Below are positions 1 through 8,661 of a stretch of 30,880 bases of DNA, piece by piece; the stretch's first letter is position 1, and every line of letters starts with the position of its first letter. The notes below the pieces were generated by a model. That model worked only from the letters and a program-made list of their open reading frames with translations, did not search any database and had not been told where the DNA came from. Made by a program: the position numbers and the translations under genes. Location: assembly GCA_001970955.1 (NCBI GenBank), contig MPUH01000877.1, forward strand, positions 1 through 30,880, given 5' to 3'. The DNA comes from Stentor coeruleus. Taxonomy: Eukaryota; Ciliophora; Heterotrichea; Heterotrichida; Stentoridae.

Positions 1-2166
1 CCTAAAGTACTTTTACTATCAGAAACAAATTATAACATTTCATTAACAGCATTACCAACTTTAGGTAATCCTTTAGTATCTTATATAATTTTAACTCAGC
101 CCAATATTATAAAGTGTCAAACTCCAATTATAAAGTTTTTAGACACTATATGGTCCATACAATTAAGTTCATGTATCTCAAATAATTATGTTTTAAAATA
201 TCAATTTGGATGCTTAACTTCAAGTAAAAGTATTTTATGGCTTACTATCGATAATTATATGAGCTCAATAAATTTACTTATTCCTTCAATATGTGAAAAA
301 CTTATCATAGAAGTGTGTAATGGATTATTATGTAACATGACACAAAGTAGTATTCTTGATGGGAAAAAAATACATGGAGATATCCTTGTTGATTTTTTAA
401 ATGATATTTCTGCTTATAGTGTTGAAATCCCAAATGCTGCAATTTATTATTCATCAATGATTACAACTCACGACGAATGGATGGGTATTTTCATAAAAGT
501 TTCATTTTACTTAAAATCTTTAATACCAACAAAAGGGATCTTGAAAGTTTTTATTACAAGTTTAGATTCAATGATACTTAAAATCGACTTAATTTCCCAA
601 GAAAGTGCAACTTTAATTTTAGATATTACTGAATATATAATATCATCTTATAGTCACATACTAACTTCAAGTCAGCTTTCATCGATTTCCTCATTTATCA
701 CAAAACTATCAACCTTATTAGATTTTAGTTTACTATCCCCTATAATTAAAAACGCATTAAATGTTTATTTTCAAACTACTCTTCCAGACAATCCTCCTTT
801 AATCGAAAATTCAAACATATCAATATATGCTATTCGAGTTTTATCATCATCATTTACAGATTTAAAAATCTCAGCTGGAGCAAATACACTTAAAATTCCT
901 TCTTCTATAATATTAAACAATAGTTCTATTTACGATATTGAATATATTATTTATCCTCCCGTCAAAAATGAAATCAAATTTCAAGTGAATTTCTATATAT
1001 CAGGTACATACATAAACAATAACCTTAACATAACAACTCAAAAAACTATTCAGTTAGATTCTGAAATTATATACGCAACAATCCAAGGCGAATATTCAAA
1101 TAATAAAAACTATGAATGTGCTTATTTACTTTCTAATCAAACATGGAGTATAAACGGCTGTGAAATTTCTGATTTGGCTAACAGTAAAATTACAATGGCT
1201 TTATCTCATCAATCAACTTTTAAAGTTTATGAAATCGGCTCTAAATGTGAAATTGGATTTGGGGTAATAATTACAACTTGTGTATGGTTAATGATTGCAA
1301 TATTATTAATCATATCTTTTTATATTATTGATAAAAATCAAAATAATGAATCTTATAATGAAAATAAATATACTGTTTATCCAATAACAAGTCTTTTTAT
1401 TCGCCAATCTAATGAAAGAAGAGTTTCATCAGTTATATATTTATTCTTTACACATATGGTATTAATGTGTATTATAGGATTAATATTTCAGATATTTGAA
1501 TCACCAATAAATAGTAATTATAGAAAATATGATGTTTATAATGCAAATCATATTTATTCTGGAGTTATTGCTTGGATATTGACTCAGATTTTTTCTATTC
1601 CTATGTTTTGTGTTTTATTCAATAACAAAGTATCTTTAAAATGCATGAAAATTACAAGATTTATAGGTTTTGTTTTATCATTTTTCCTTGCTATAAGTGT
1701 TATGCTAATATCAGCATTTTATTGTAGACAGTTCACATTTGGTTGGATTATAAACTTTTTCATATTTCTGCCTTTACAGTTGCTATTAGAGCTTATTTTT
1801 GCGTTTTTTATGTGGAAAAGAAGAAAATCTCAAACATCTGTATCTTCATTAAAAGTTATACCTGAAAAAGAGAAGCTTAATGTTCAGATAAAAGATAATG
1901 AGAAAAAAATATTTGAAGAAAAAAATCAATCAAGTTTTATAGACCAATCTATTGGAATTGATTCAAATATTGATGGAAATCTTTCATTAAATCAAAATAT
2001 TCAATTGATTGATAGTGATAAACTGGAAAATTTTAATTCAAAAGCTATAGAGGTTCCAGTTTATAAACAAAAATCTAATCAAATAGAAAATAAAAATGAA
2101 CATGAACATGATGAGAAATTTGAAAACTTTCGATTTGATGATATTGAATGTTTTCAACTTAGTTAG
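1..2166 (+). CDS. Polycystin/REJ-GAIN-like multi-pass membrane protein, 5' end outside window
   Basis: The frame is open from base 1, so the Met at 259 is internal and the visible part is 721 residues of a larger protein. The first two thirds look extracellular: Ser/Thr/Asn-rich and beta-rich, with many N-x-S/T sites. Around bases 1118-1230 is a degenerate GPS/GAIN motif. It keeps the first cysteine, the NQTWS..GC core and a SHQSTF segment where canonical proteins have CNHLTSF. Five hydrophobic segments follow (about 1254-1325, 1420-1500, 1546-1620, 1654-1725 and 1735-1815), then a charged cytoplasmic tail of about 115 residues. This order (REJ-like ectodomain, GPS, membrane segments) is that of polycystin-1-type proteins. 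The PLAT domain and the full set of transmembrane helices of polycystin-1 are not evident. The stop is TAG. The role is probably surface sensing or adhesion, which is inference. Confidence 0.6.
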   Translation, partial: PKVLLLSETNYNISLTALPTLGNPLVSYIILTQPNIIKCQTPIIKFLDTIWSIQLSSCISNNYVLKYQFGCLTSSKSILWLTIDNYMSSINLLIPSICEKLIIEVCNGLLCNMTQSSILDGKKIHGDILVDFLNDISAYSVEIPNAAIYYSSMITTHDEWMGIFIKVSFYLKSLIPTKGILKVFITSLDSMILKIDLISQESATLILDITEYIISSYSHILTSSQLSSISSFITKLSTLLDFSLLSPIIKNALNVYFQTTLPDNPPLIENSNISIYAIRVLSSSFTDLKISAGANTLKIPSSIILNNSSIYDIEYIIYPPVKNEIKFQVNFYISGTYINNNLNITTQKTIQLDSEIIYATIQGEYSNNKNYECAYLLSNQTWSINGCEISDLANSKITMALSHQSTFKVYEIGSKCEIGFGVIITTCVWLMIAILLIISFYIIDKNQNNESYNENKYTVYPITSLFIRQSNERRVSSVIYLFFTHMVLMCIIGLIFQIFESPINSNYRKYDVYNANHIYSGVIAWILTQIFSIPMFCVLFNNKVSLKCMKITRFIGFVLSFFLAISVMLISAFYCRQFTFGWIINFFIFLPLQLLLELIFAFFMWKRRKSQTSVSSLKVIPEKEKLNVQIKDNEKKIFEEKNQSSFIDQSIGIDSNIDGNLSLNQNIQLIDSDKLENFNSKAIEVPVYKQKSNQIENKNEHEHDEKFENFRFDDIECFQLS

Positions 2167-2648
2167 AAATTAGTATTAATATTTTAGATGAAGTTTTTAT
2201 ATTGTGTTTATTATTAAAACTAAACTTTAAATGAATTTTTTAAAAGATAATTGGAAATGTTAAAACTTTTATAGCACATAAATTTGCAGTAAGCTTAGTA
2301 TTTTGTATCAGTATAAACCTTTGCTAAAATCTAAACATTCTTATATAATTCCCCTTATTACATCCAGTTAAGTTATTAATGATTTTGGTTTGGAAATTGA
2401 AATTATTATTTCCAACAGCTTATATTTAGAAAATATTCACTAGTAATTTCATATTCTAAATACCTAAAGATCTGATTTTTTCATTATTTGCATTTAAACT
2501 ATCCATTTTTACACCTATAAGTTTATCTATACTAATTTAAAACCTATACTTTGCTGGTGTTCTAAGATATCCTCATACTTATCATTAAAATTTTACCTCA
2601 AACTATCATCAAAAAATATTTACTTAACTTATATTTATATAAATTAAA
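2167..2648. other. Intergenic, no gene seen
   Basis: About 480 bases of AT-rich DNA lie between two plus-strand genes. No open frame with protein-like composition is visible. The last 20 bases before the EMAP-like ATG are an A/T run. No RNA gene is recognisable. Confidence 0.6.
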
Positions 2649-4748
2649 ATGGGTTGTGGGACTATAAGGAAAGGCGAAGTTATTGAAACATACCGAAATG
2701 GAGATTATGACGAAGATCTAGCTAGAGAAGGCAGAAACAGCCGTAAAAAAGGTAAGTCAGTAGTTCAACAAGACGTACAAAAAGAAGAAAACGAAGGTTT
2801 TTTCAAAGTTGAAAAGCCAAACCAAGGCGACCAAATGCTATGTATAAAGCCTTGGCTCGGAGCATTAAAGGCTCCAGAACAACCTCCAATAATAAATGAC
2901 GCTCCTCCAAAAGCATCCTTAGTGTTAGAATATGCTTATGGTTATAGATGTTTTGATGCAAGACAAAACTTATATTACACAAGTGATCCAAATTGTATTG
3001 TATATATGACAGCAGCTATAGGGGTTGTACTTAACAAAAGTACCAATACTCAACAAATCTTTGGAGGAGGTCCAGTAACAAGTGATTATGGGCATACTGA
3101 TGATATAACATCTTTAGCAATACATCCTCATAAAGATATTATCGCAACAGGTGAAGTTGGAAAAAATCCTAAAATTTGTATTTGGAGTGCTAGAGACCCT
3201 TCTAGAAGTATTAAAGAGTTTAGACAGGATAGAGACTCTAGAGCTGTATCGTGTCTTGGATTTTCATATGATGGACAGTATTTAGCTTCAGCAGATTTGC
3301 ATAACGATCATAATGTGAGGATTTGGGAATGGGAAAAATCAGGTGAGAAAATTGCTATAATAAAAAGTGGACCGGATAGAGTGCTGGATTTGGCTTGGTC
3401 ACTTACTGAATTAACATTTTGTACAGCTGGAAATAAGCATATAGCTTTTTGGAATTATAATCAGGGGCAAAAAATGCTTACTAAAAAAAATGGGATTTTT
3501 AGCTCGAACCCGCAGGTTAGCATGACTTCTGTAGCTTGGACTAGTACGAACTGTTTAACTGGAGGCTTCAATGGATGTCTCTATATCTGGGCAGGTAATA
3601 CTTGTATAAGAACCATCAGAGTTCATCCTGAAAACTCAACAATCCATTCAGTAAACGTAATCCGTGATACAATCCTCACTGGTGGTAGAGATAATGTCAT
3701 CCAAGTCCTTGATTTGAGTTTTAAAATAATAAGGACAATACAAAACTCCTCTTTTGCGAGAGCATTAGATATGTCTGGTGGTAATATACTATGTGGTAAT
3801 CGTGATGGAAGCATAATAGAAATATCTCCTACCAATGAAAAAAGAATATTAATGCAAGGACATAGTGATGGAGAAGTCTGGGGAATGTGTATTCATCCAT
3901 TAAATTCAAATATCATAGTAACAGTTGGTGATGATAATTACATAAAAATCTGGGATATAAAAAAAAGGATATGCACAGGATCATGCATTTTAGAAACTAT
4001 TGCTGGTCAACAAAGGGTAGCAGGACAAGGGGCAAGTACATTAGCAAATACAACACCAAGGCAACAAGCTCGAGCTATATGTATAAATATTAATGGTCAT
4101 GTGGCTATAGGGTTTAATGATGGACATGTTTTAATCTGGGATAGTATTGAAGGCAAAAATAAAGTTAAACCTCTAAATGAACCTAGAGAATGGATTGAAT
4201 CTATGGCTTATAGTCCAAATGGTCAATTACTTGCAGTAGGATCACATGATAATAGAATTTATATATACACAACAGCTGAATATAGATTAAGAAAAACCCT
4301 TACAGGACATTCTTCTTTTATTATAGCTTTAGACTGGAGTTGTGATTCTAATTATCTTCATACAAACTGTGGAGCTTATGAGTTATTATTTTGGGATGTT
4401 AATTCAGGACAACAGCTTAAAAGTGGTGCTACTATGTTAAAAGATGAAGTTTGGCATACATGGACTGCTAAAATTGGATGGCATGTACAAGGAATTTATG
4501 AAGGGAATGTTGATATGACTCATGTGAATACAGTTGATAGAAGTAATGATAGGGAATTAATTGCTGTAGGGAATGATTGGGGAAATGTTGTGTTGTTTAA
4601 TAATCCAAATGGGGTTAAAACTAAAGGTAAAAGCTTTAGAGGGCATAGTGAACATGTGACTAATGTTAAGTGGAATGCTACAAATGAATTTTTGATGTCA
4701 GCAGGAGGTAGTGATCAGACAATTATGCAGTGGAGGGTAGTAAAATAG
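2649..4748 (+). CDS. EMAP-like (EML) HELP/WD40 microtubule-associated protein
   Basis: The 699-residue product has a short polar N-terminus, then a HELP-type segment near residues 90-140 that includes EYAYGYRCFDARQNLYYT. This is followed by many WD40 repeats to the end, for example DDITSLAIHPHKDIIATGE, several IWD/IWE strand ends and GHSEHVTNVKWNA. HELP followed by tandem propellers defines echinoderm-microtubule-associated-protein-like proteins, which bind microtubules and occur in cilia and cytoskeleton. The frame is uninterrupted, and a scan for the local 15-nt intron pattern found none. The N-terminus MGCGTIRK could be lipid-modified (Gly2, Cys3), though it does not fit the strict myristoylation pattern. 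It converges on the CDKL kinase gene, about 190 bases away. Family assignment is firm; the exact EML orthologue is not decidable. Confidence 0.9.
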   Translation: MGCGTIRKGEVIETYRNGDYDEDLAREGRNSRKKGKSVVQQDVQKEENEGFFKVEKPNQGDQMLCIKPWLGALKAPEQPPIINDAPPKASLVLEYAYGYRCFDARQNLYYTSDPNCIVYMTAAIGVVLNKSTNTQQIFGGGPVTSDYGHTDDITSLAIHPHKDIIATGEVGKNPKICIWSARDPSRSIKEFRQDRDSRAVSCLGFSYDGQYLASADLHNDHNVRIWEWEKSGEKIAIIKSGPDRVLDLAWSLTELTFCTAGNKHIAFWNYNQGQKMLTKKNGIFSSNPQVSMTSVAWTSTNCLTGGFNGCLYIWAGNTCIRTIRVHPENSTIHSVNVIRDTILTGGRDNVIQVLDLSFKIIRTIQNSSFARALDMSGGNILCGNRDGSIIEISPTNEKRILMQGHSDGEVWGMCIHPLNSNIIVTVGDDNYIKIWDIKKRICTGSCILETIAGQQRVAGQGASTLANTTPRQQARAICININGHVAIGFNDGHVLIWDSIEGKNKVKPLNEPREWIESMAYSPNGQLLAVGSHDNRIYIYTTAEYRLRKTLTGHSSFIIALDWSCDSNYLHTNCGAYELLFWDVNSGQQLKSGATMLKDEVWHTWTAKIGWHVQGIYEGNVDMTHVNTVDRSNDRELIAVGNDWGNVVLFNNPNGVKTKGKSFRGHSEHVTNVKWNATNEFLMSAGGSDQTIMQWRVVK

Positions 4749-4940
4749 ATAGTTTTAAAGATAAAACTTATGAAAAGTATATGAAATTAATATATACTTC
4801 TGATATATTATATAATAAATATTATAAACAATCAATATAATATTTTCATCATCATAAAAAACTCATAAACCTAACACTTACAATAAACTCGAAAACATTA
4901 AGCAACCATTATTAATGCGATTTCTTCCATCCTCGCATAT

Positions 4941-6146
4941 TTAAACTCCATCAACTTTTCTTCTATGTAAATCATTTGACGTGATCCTAAAAGCTGGGTT
5001 ATTTCCTTTAACTTCATGTCTTTCTCCAACATGCGTTAAATGTTTTTTATATACTTTTCCATACTCTTTTACAACAAATCTTTTTTTATCAGGAGGAATG
5101 CTCAAGTAATTTTTTTGAGACTTTTTTTGTTGGGTGTTATTTGGACTTGGGTTTACAGGAAGGCTAATTTTTGGTCTATAATAATTAGAAGAAAATGCTG
5201 ATCTTCCTCTTTCAATACTTAAAGAAGTTTGAGGTCTTTTGTCTATAACCACATCATTAAAATAACTATGTTGAAGAGCCTGACTTGCTGTAAGTCTTTT
5301 GCTAGGGTCCATTTGTATAAGATTTTCTATAAATTCAATAGCATTTCTGTCTATTTTTCCTTGATATCTTTTCTCAACGCTTTCAAGTTTTTGGATTTTC
5401 GGGAGTTTTAACCCAGAAAATTCTTTTTTCCGCTGAAAGGCTTCTTGATGCTGAGGGATAAGCATTCCCAAGCATTTTTGTATGCAGTAAATCTGATCTA
5501 TATCGCTTTCTCCAGGAAATAATGGCTGGCCATCTATAAGTTCAGCCATCATACAACCTATTGCCCACATATCTACTGATAAATCATAAGGAAATCCAAC
5601 CAAAAGTTCAGGAGCTCTATACCAACGTGTAGCAACATAATCAGTCATTGGGTCTTTATTACTAAAAAGCCTGGCAAAGCCGAAATCGCATAGCCGTAAA
5701 CTCCCGGTTAAGGATATCAAAAGGTTTTCTGGCTTTATATCCCTGTGTATCACGTTTTGCATATGACAAAAATTTATTGCTTTACACAATTGGTAAATGT
5801 ACCATTTGATTTTTTCAGGCTATTTAAATATCACCTCAATACCATTCTGGTTTTCTTCAATTATTTCTAATAGGTTCTTGTCTACGTATTCGAAAACCAA
5901 ATAAAGCTTTCCTTTTCTACGAAAGGCTTCACGAAGTTGGACTATGTTCTCGTGTTTTAACATTTTCAAAATTTTCACTTCTCGTAGGATTGTTTTACGC
6001 GCAGATTCGTCATCTTCGGATTCTTTGAACTTTTTTATTGCCACAATTTCTCCTGATTCACGATTTTTGGCTTTCATCACGATGCCGTAAGCCCCTAAGT
6101 TTGGATTACCTTCACCAATTAGACTTAAGATCTCGTATTTGTTCAT
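4941..6146 (-). CDS. CDKL-family (CDK-like) serine/threonine kinase, three exons
   Basis: Exons are 6146-6110, 6094-5835 and 5819-4941, separated by two 15-nt introns, giving a 391-residue kinase. Removing the first intron restores the glycine loop GEGAYGIV; removing the second restores [19 protein letters not shown]. The catalytic core shows [21 protein letters not shown], a MAPK-like TDY activation motif followed by [10 protein letters not shown], and [11 protein letters not shown], all diagnostic of the CDKL1-5 group. CDKL kinases act in cilia and flagella and influence their length, so a ciliary role is likely here. The tail of about 100 residues is basic and lacks a recognised domain. 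The start is the first ATG and the stop is TAA. Without intron correction the gene appears as two ORFs, one with five spurious residues in the ATP-binding loop. Confidence 0.93.
5820..5834 (-). other. 15-nt intron 2 of the CDKL kinase
   Basis: The intron reads GTGATATTTAAATAG and contains an in-frame TAA. Removal joins NGIE to [11 protein letters not shown] exactly as in CDKL kinases. It is the only one of the five supported introns that starts GTG rather than GTA. Confidence 0.93.
6095..6109 (-). other. 15-nt intron 1 of the CDKL kinase
   Basis: The intron reads GTAATCCAAACTTAG. It is in frame and has no stop, so it hides inside an ORF. Removing it turns a glycine loop with five extra residues into canonical GEGAYG. 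Confidence 0.9.
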
Positions 6147-6512
6147 TTTTTGTTCAGAATTATTGGAAGTTATTTTATCTTACATACAAATTAGAAGAAT
6201 ATATAAAACTCTAAATCATAGCTTTCTATTAAGAAAATATAATTAAGTAAAATTAAACAGCTTATACCAAATCCATTTAAAAATGCAGAAGAAAATTATA
6301 ATCTTACATAATTTAATACAATCATAAAACTAAATACAAAAAACCTTATCTTTATTAAAAAAAAATATTATATCTAAAAAATCTTCAGTATTTACACAAT
6401 TAAAATAATAAAAAAGTAAATCAAACATAAAAAACTGCATTCTAAAACCTATAAAATCACATAAAATCTCTTAAAAAACCCTAACCAAATATTTCAAACA
6501 ACATATTTATCA
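6147..6512. other. Intergenic, no gene seen
   Basis: This is very AT-rich DNA between two minus-strand genes: upstream of the kinase and downstream of the next gene. The part beside 6512 is C/A-rich on the plus strand, matching the downstream-flank pattern of other genes here. No ORF or RNA gene is recognised. Confidence 0.6.
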
Positions 6513-8219
6513 TCATTTATTTTTCGAAGTTTTCGACATAATCGTATTACTCCTCGCTAAATCCTTAGCAGTCTTCATAACCAAACTTCTCATATTTTCT
6601 TCATCCATCAAATAATGGAATTTCGAATGTTTGACCGAAGAAACTTGCCTAAGGAATTCTTTTTTACATTCAGCTAAATGAGTTTTTATAGCTTTAACCT
6701 TAGTCTCAAATGTAATCCCCATAAGTTTTTCAACTAACAAATTTTTTTTCCTTCTTCTAAGTTTCCCTCCAGCCATTTGATTAATAATATCATCTACTGC
6801 TTTAGTCCACATATCAAGTAAAACTCTTATTCTTTCAGCAGTTTTAGACCAATATTTTCTCCATGTAAATTGTATAAAAATTGTCCCTGAGTAAAAATTC
6901 ATGAACTTTTTTGGTATGTTTTTATTATTCGCACTTTGCTTTATACTATCCAACAATTGTAAATTAAACTGTTTTTTCCAATATTTATTTGAATGTTGCC
7001 ACATAATTTTGATTAAACTTTTACCCATAGCTAATAGTCTATATTTCAATGTATAACCTGAGTTGAATTTAAATTTATAGTTTTTTTGGATTTTAAATGC
7101 TTGCATGTTTGATAGGATCCCATAAAGTTTTTCTCTTCTTCTGAATAAATAGTCTTTTCTCCAGTTTAGTAAAATTATACAGAAATAGTTGAGAATAAGC
7201 CAGTTTTTTTCGAAAAACACTTTTCTTGATACGATGCCTTTGATTTCTATAGCTTTTTTCTCGGCTATGGCTCTGATTTCTTTTCTCACCATCATCATTT
7301 TTAGGTTTTCTGACCTTTCTTCTTGGATTAAAGCTTTTTTCATTTTGATTTGTTTGAGTTTTTTTGTTGAGGTTTGCTTTTTGTTGTCAAAGGACATGTC
7401 GTCATTTAGGTTTGTTTTGAGTTGAGTTTTATTAAGTTCGACATAATTGATTTTGGTTGTTAGGTTGAGTTTATCTAAGGCTTTACGTTTTTCTAAGATG
7501 ACTTTGACTCGAGCTTCTAATTGGGTACGATATTTAATATCTTGTTCTGGTTTAGTTTTTAAGATTTTTTGTGAAGTGATTGAGTTATTCCTTTTCCTAA
7601 CTTGCGCATTATTATCTAAAAAGTCCAAGTTAAAAAAATAGGTTATTGTGATACTCGCTCCGTTGAGGGCAAAAACACTAACATAACATTTATTTTCAGT
7701 AAAAATCGACGACTTTCCTGGGACTTCAATTAAATCTGACTCATAAACCCTGTCAAAGGAAGATTTATTAGGCCAAGGGTTTTTAAATGACATAAAAACT
7801 TGTACTTTTCCCCTTTTCGCTTTTACCAGGATTCTTAAAGGACTTATACAATCTTTAACATTTATATCAAAATATTGATATTTACAAGGATCGATATAGC
7901 CTTTAACAGGAGTTTTTTCTAATAATGTTATTTTTTCTGCTAAAAAACGCGCTTCTGTAGCAACAACATCAAGATTTTCTATAAGACCATCTAGTTTACC
8001 TCGAACATTTGATGATTGGGTAGAATCGATTATACTGAGTTTACGTAAAAAATCTTGGCTGCTGGGGTTTGAGATTTTTGAGATCTGCTCAAAAGTTTTG
8101 AAGTACTTTTCATTTTGAGATACGGAGTCGGCGCTGATTTTTGTAAGGTGTTGGGATGATAAATAATGATGATCGTTAGGTAAGAGAGGTAGTGAGTCAC
8201 AACTGTATTTTTTTAGCAT
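6513..8219 (-). CDS. Unrecognised 568-residue protein, probably cytoskeletal
   Basis: I do not recognise this protein. Residues 1-95 are polar. Roughly 105-210 look like a small beta-sandwich (YQYFDINVKDCISPLRILVK, then VQVFMSFKNPWPNKSS). The rest is Lys-rich and helical, with aromatic basic stretches such as AFKIQKNYKFKF and FIQFTWRKYWSK that loosely resemble IQ calmodulin-binding motifs. No signal peptide or membrane segment is evident. The start is the first ATG after upstream stops. The gene ends in TGA, TGA, TAA in a row, so readthrough would add only two residues. The beta-domain plus basic helical layout recalls uncharacterised ciliate axonemal or cortical proteins, which is inference only. 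Confidence 0.8.
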   Translation of the reverse strand: MLKKYSCDSLPLLPNDHHYLSSQHLTKISADSVSQNEKYFKTFEQISKISNPSSQDFLRKLSIIDSTQSSNVRGKLDGLIENLDVVATEARFLAEKITLLEKTPVKGYIDPCKYQYFDINVKDCISPLRILVKAKRGKVQVFMSFKNPWPNKSSFDRVYESDLIEVPGKSSIFTENKCYVSVFALNGASITITYFFNLDFLDNNAQVRKRNNSITSQKILKTKPEQDIKYRTQLEARVKVILEKRKALDKLNLTTKINYVELNKTQLKTNLNDDMSFDNKKQTSTKKLKQIKMKKALIQEERSENLKMMMVRKEIRAIAEKKAIEIKGIVSRKVFFEKNWLILNYFCIILLNWRKDYLFRRREKLYGILSNMQAFKIQKNYKFKFNSGYTLKYRLLAMGKSLIKIMWQHSNKYWKKQFNLQLLDSIKQSANNKNIPKKFMNFYSGTIFIQFTWRKYWSKTAERIRVLLDMWTKAVDDIINQMAGGKLRRRKKNLLVEKLMGITFETKVKAIKTHLAECKKEFLRQVSSVKHSKFHYLMDEENMRSLVMKTAKDLARSNTIMSKTSKNK

Positions 8220-8661
8220 TTTTTTGTATTTTTTTAGGCCTTTGAACTTTTTATGATTTTTTATCAGGCTTTGCTTAGAGGTAGGATTTTTAGAAGGATT
8301 TTGGGCATTAGGGTGTTAAAGGATGTTAGAGGTGTTAAAGGGTGTTAAATTGTGTTGATTGGATAGGCAAATAGGAGTGTAAATGAGTTTTAATAAATAT
8401 TTACATTTTTATATAGGGACACAATTTCCATAAACTTAAAAATGCTGTAATCAGTATCTTGAAATACTAACAAATAATTAAATCACTCATTTGTTTATTA
8501 TAGATTTTCTATAAAAACATTTTTTCAATTCTCCTCAATAAAAAATAGTTTTCCTGTATAAAAATCACACCAAAATCCAACAGATTTTTCTGAAAAACCA
8601 TTATTTATTATGAACTCTAAATAAAAATCCATAATTCTATAAAATAATATCGATAAACTAC
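8220..8661. other. Intergenic with TGTTA-type repeats
   Basis: This segment lies upstream of the 6513-8219 gene and downstream of the acyl-CoA synthetase. Bases 8220-8375 are G/T-rich on the plus strand and carry the short degenerate repeat described separately. The rest is AT-rich without an ORF. Confidence 0.55.
8308..8350 (+). repeat. Degenerate telomere-like repeat (TGTTAGGG-like)
   Basis: TTAGGGTGTT at 8308-8317 is followed by further TGTTA units, including GGTGTTAAA at 8312-8320, 8331-8339 and 8341-8349, spaced about 10 bases apart. If the heterotrich telomere unit is CCCTAACA (as I recall), this is an imperfect interstitial copy. It lies about 90-130 bases upstream of the minus-strand ATG at 8219, so it could equally be a promoter element. 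Confidence 0.4.
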
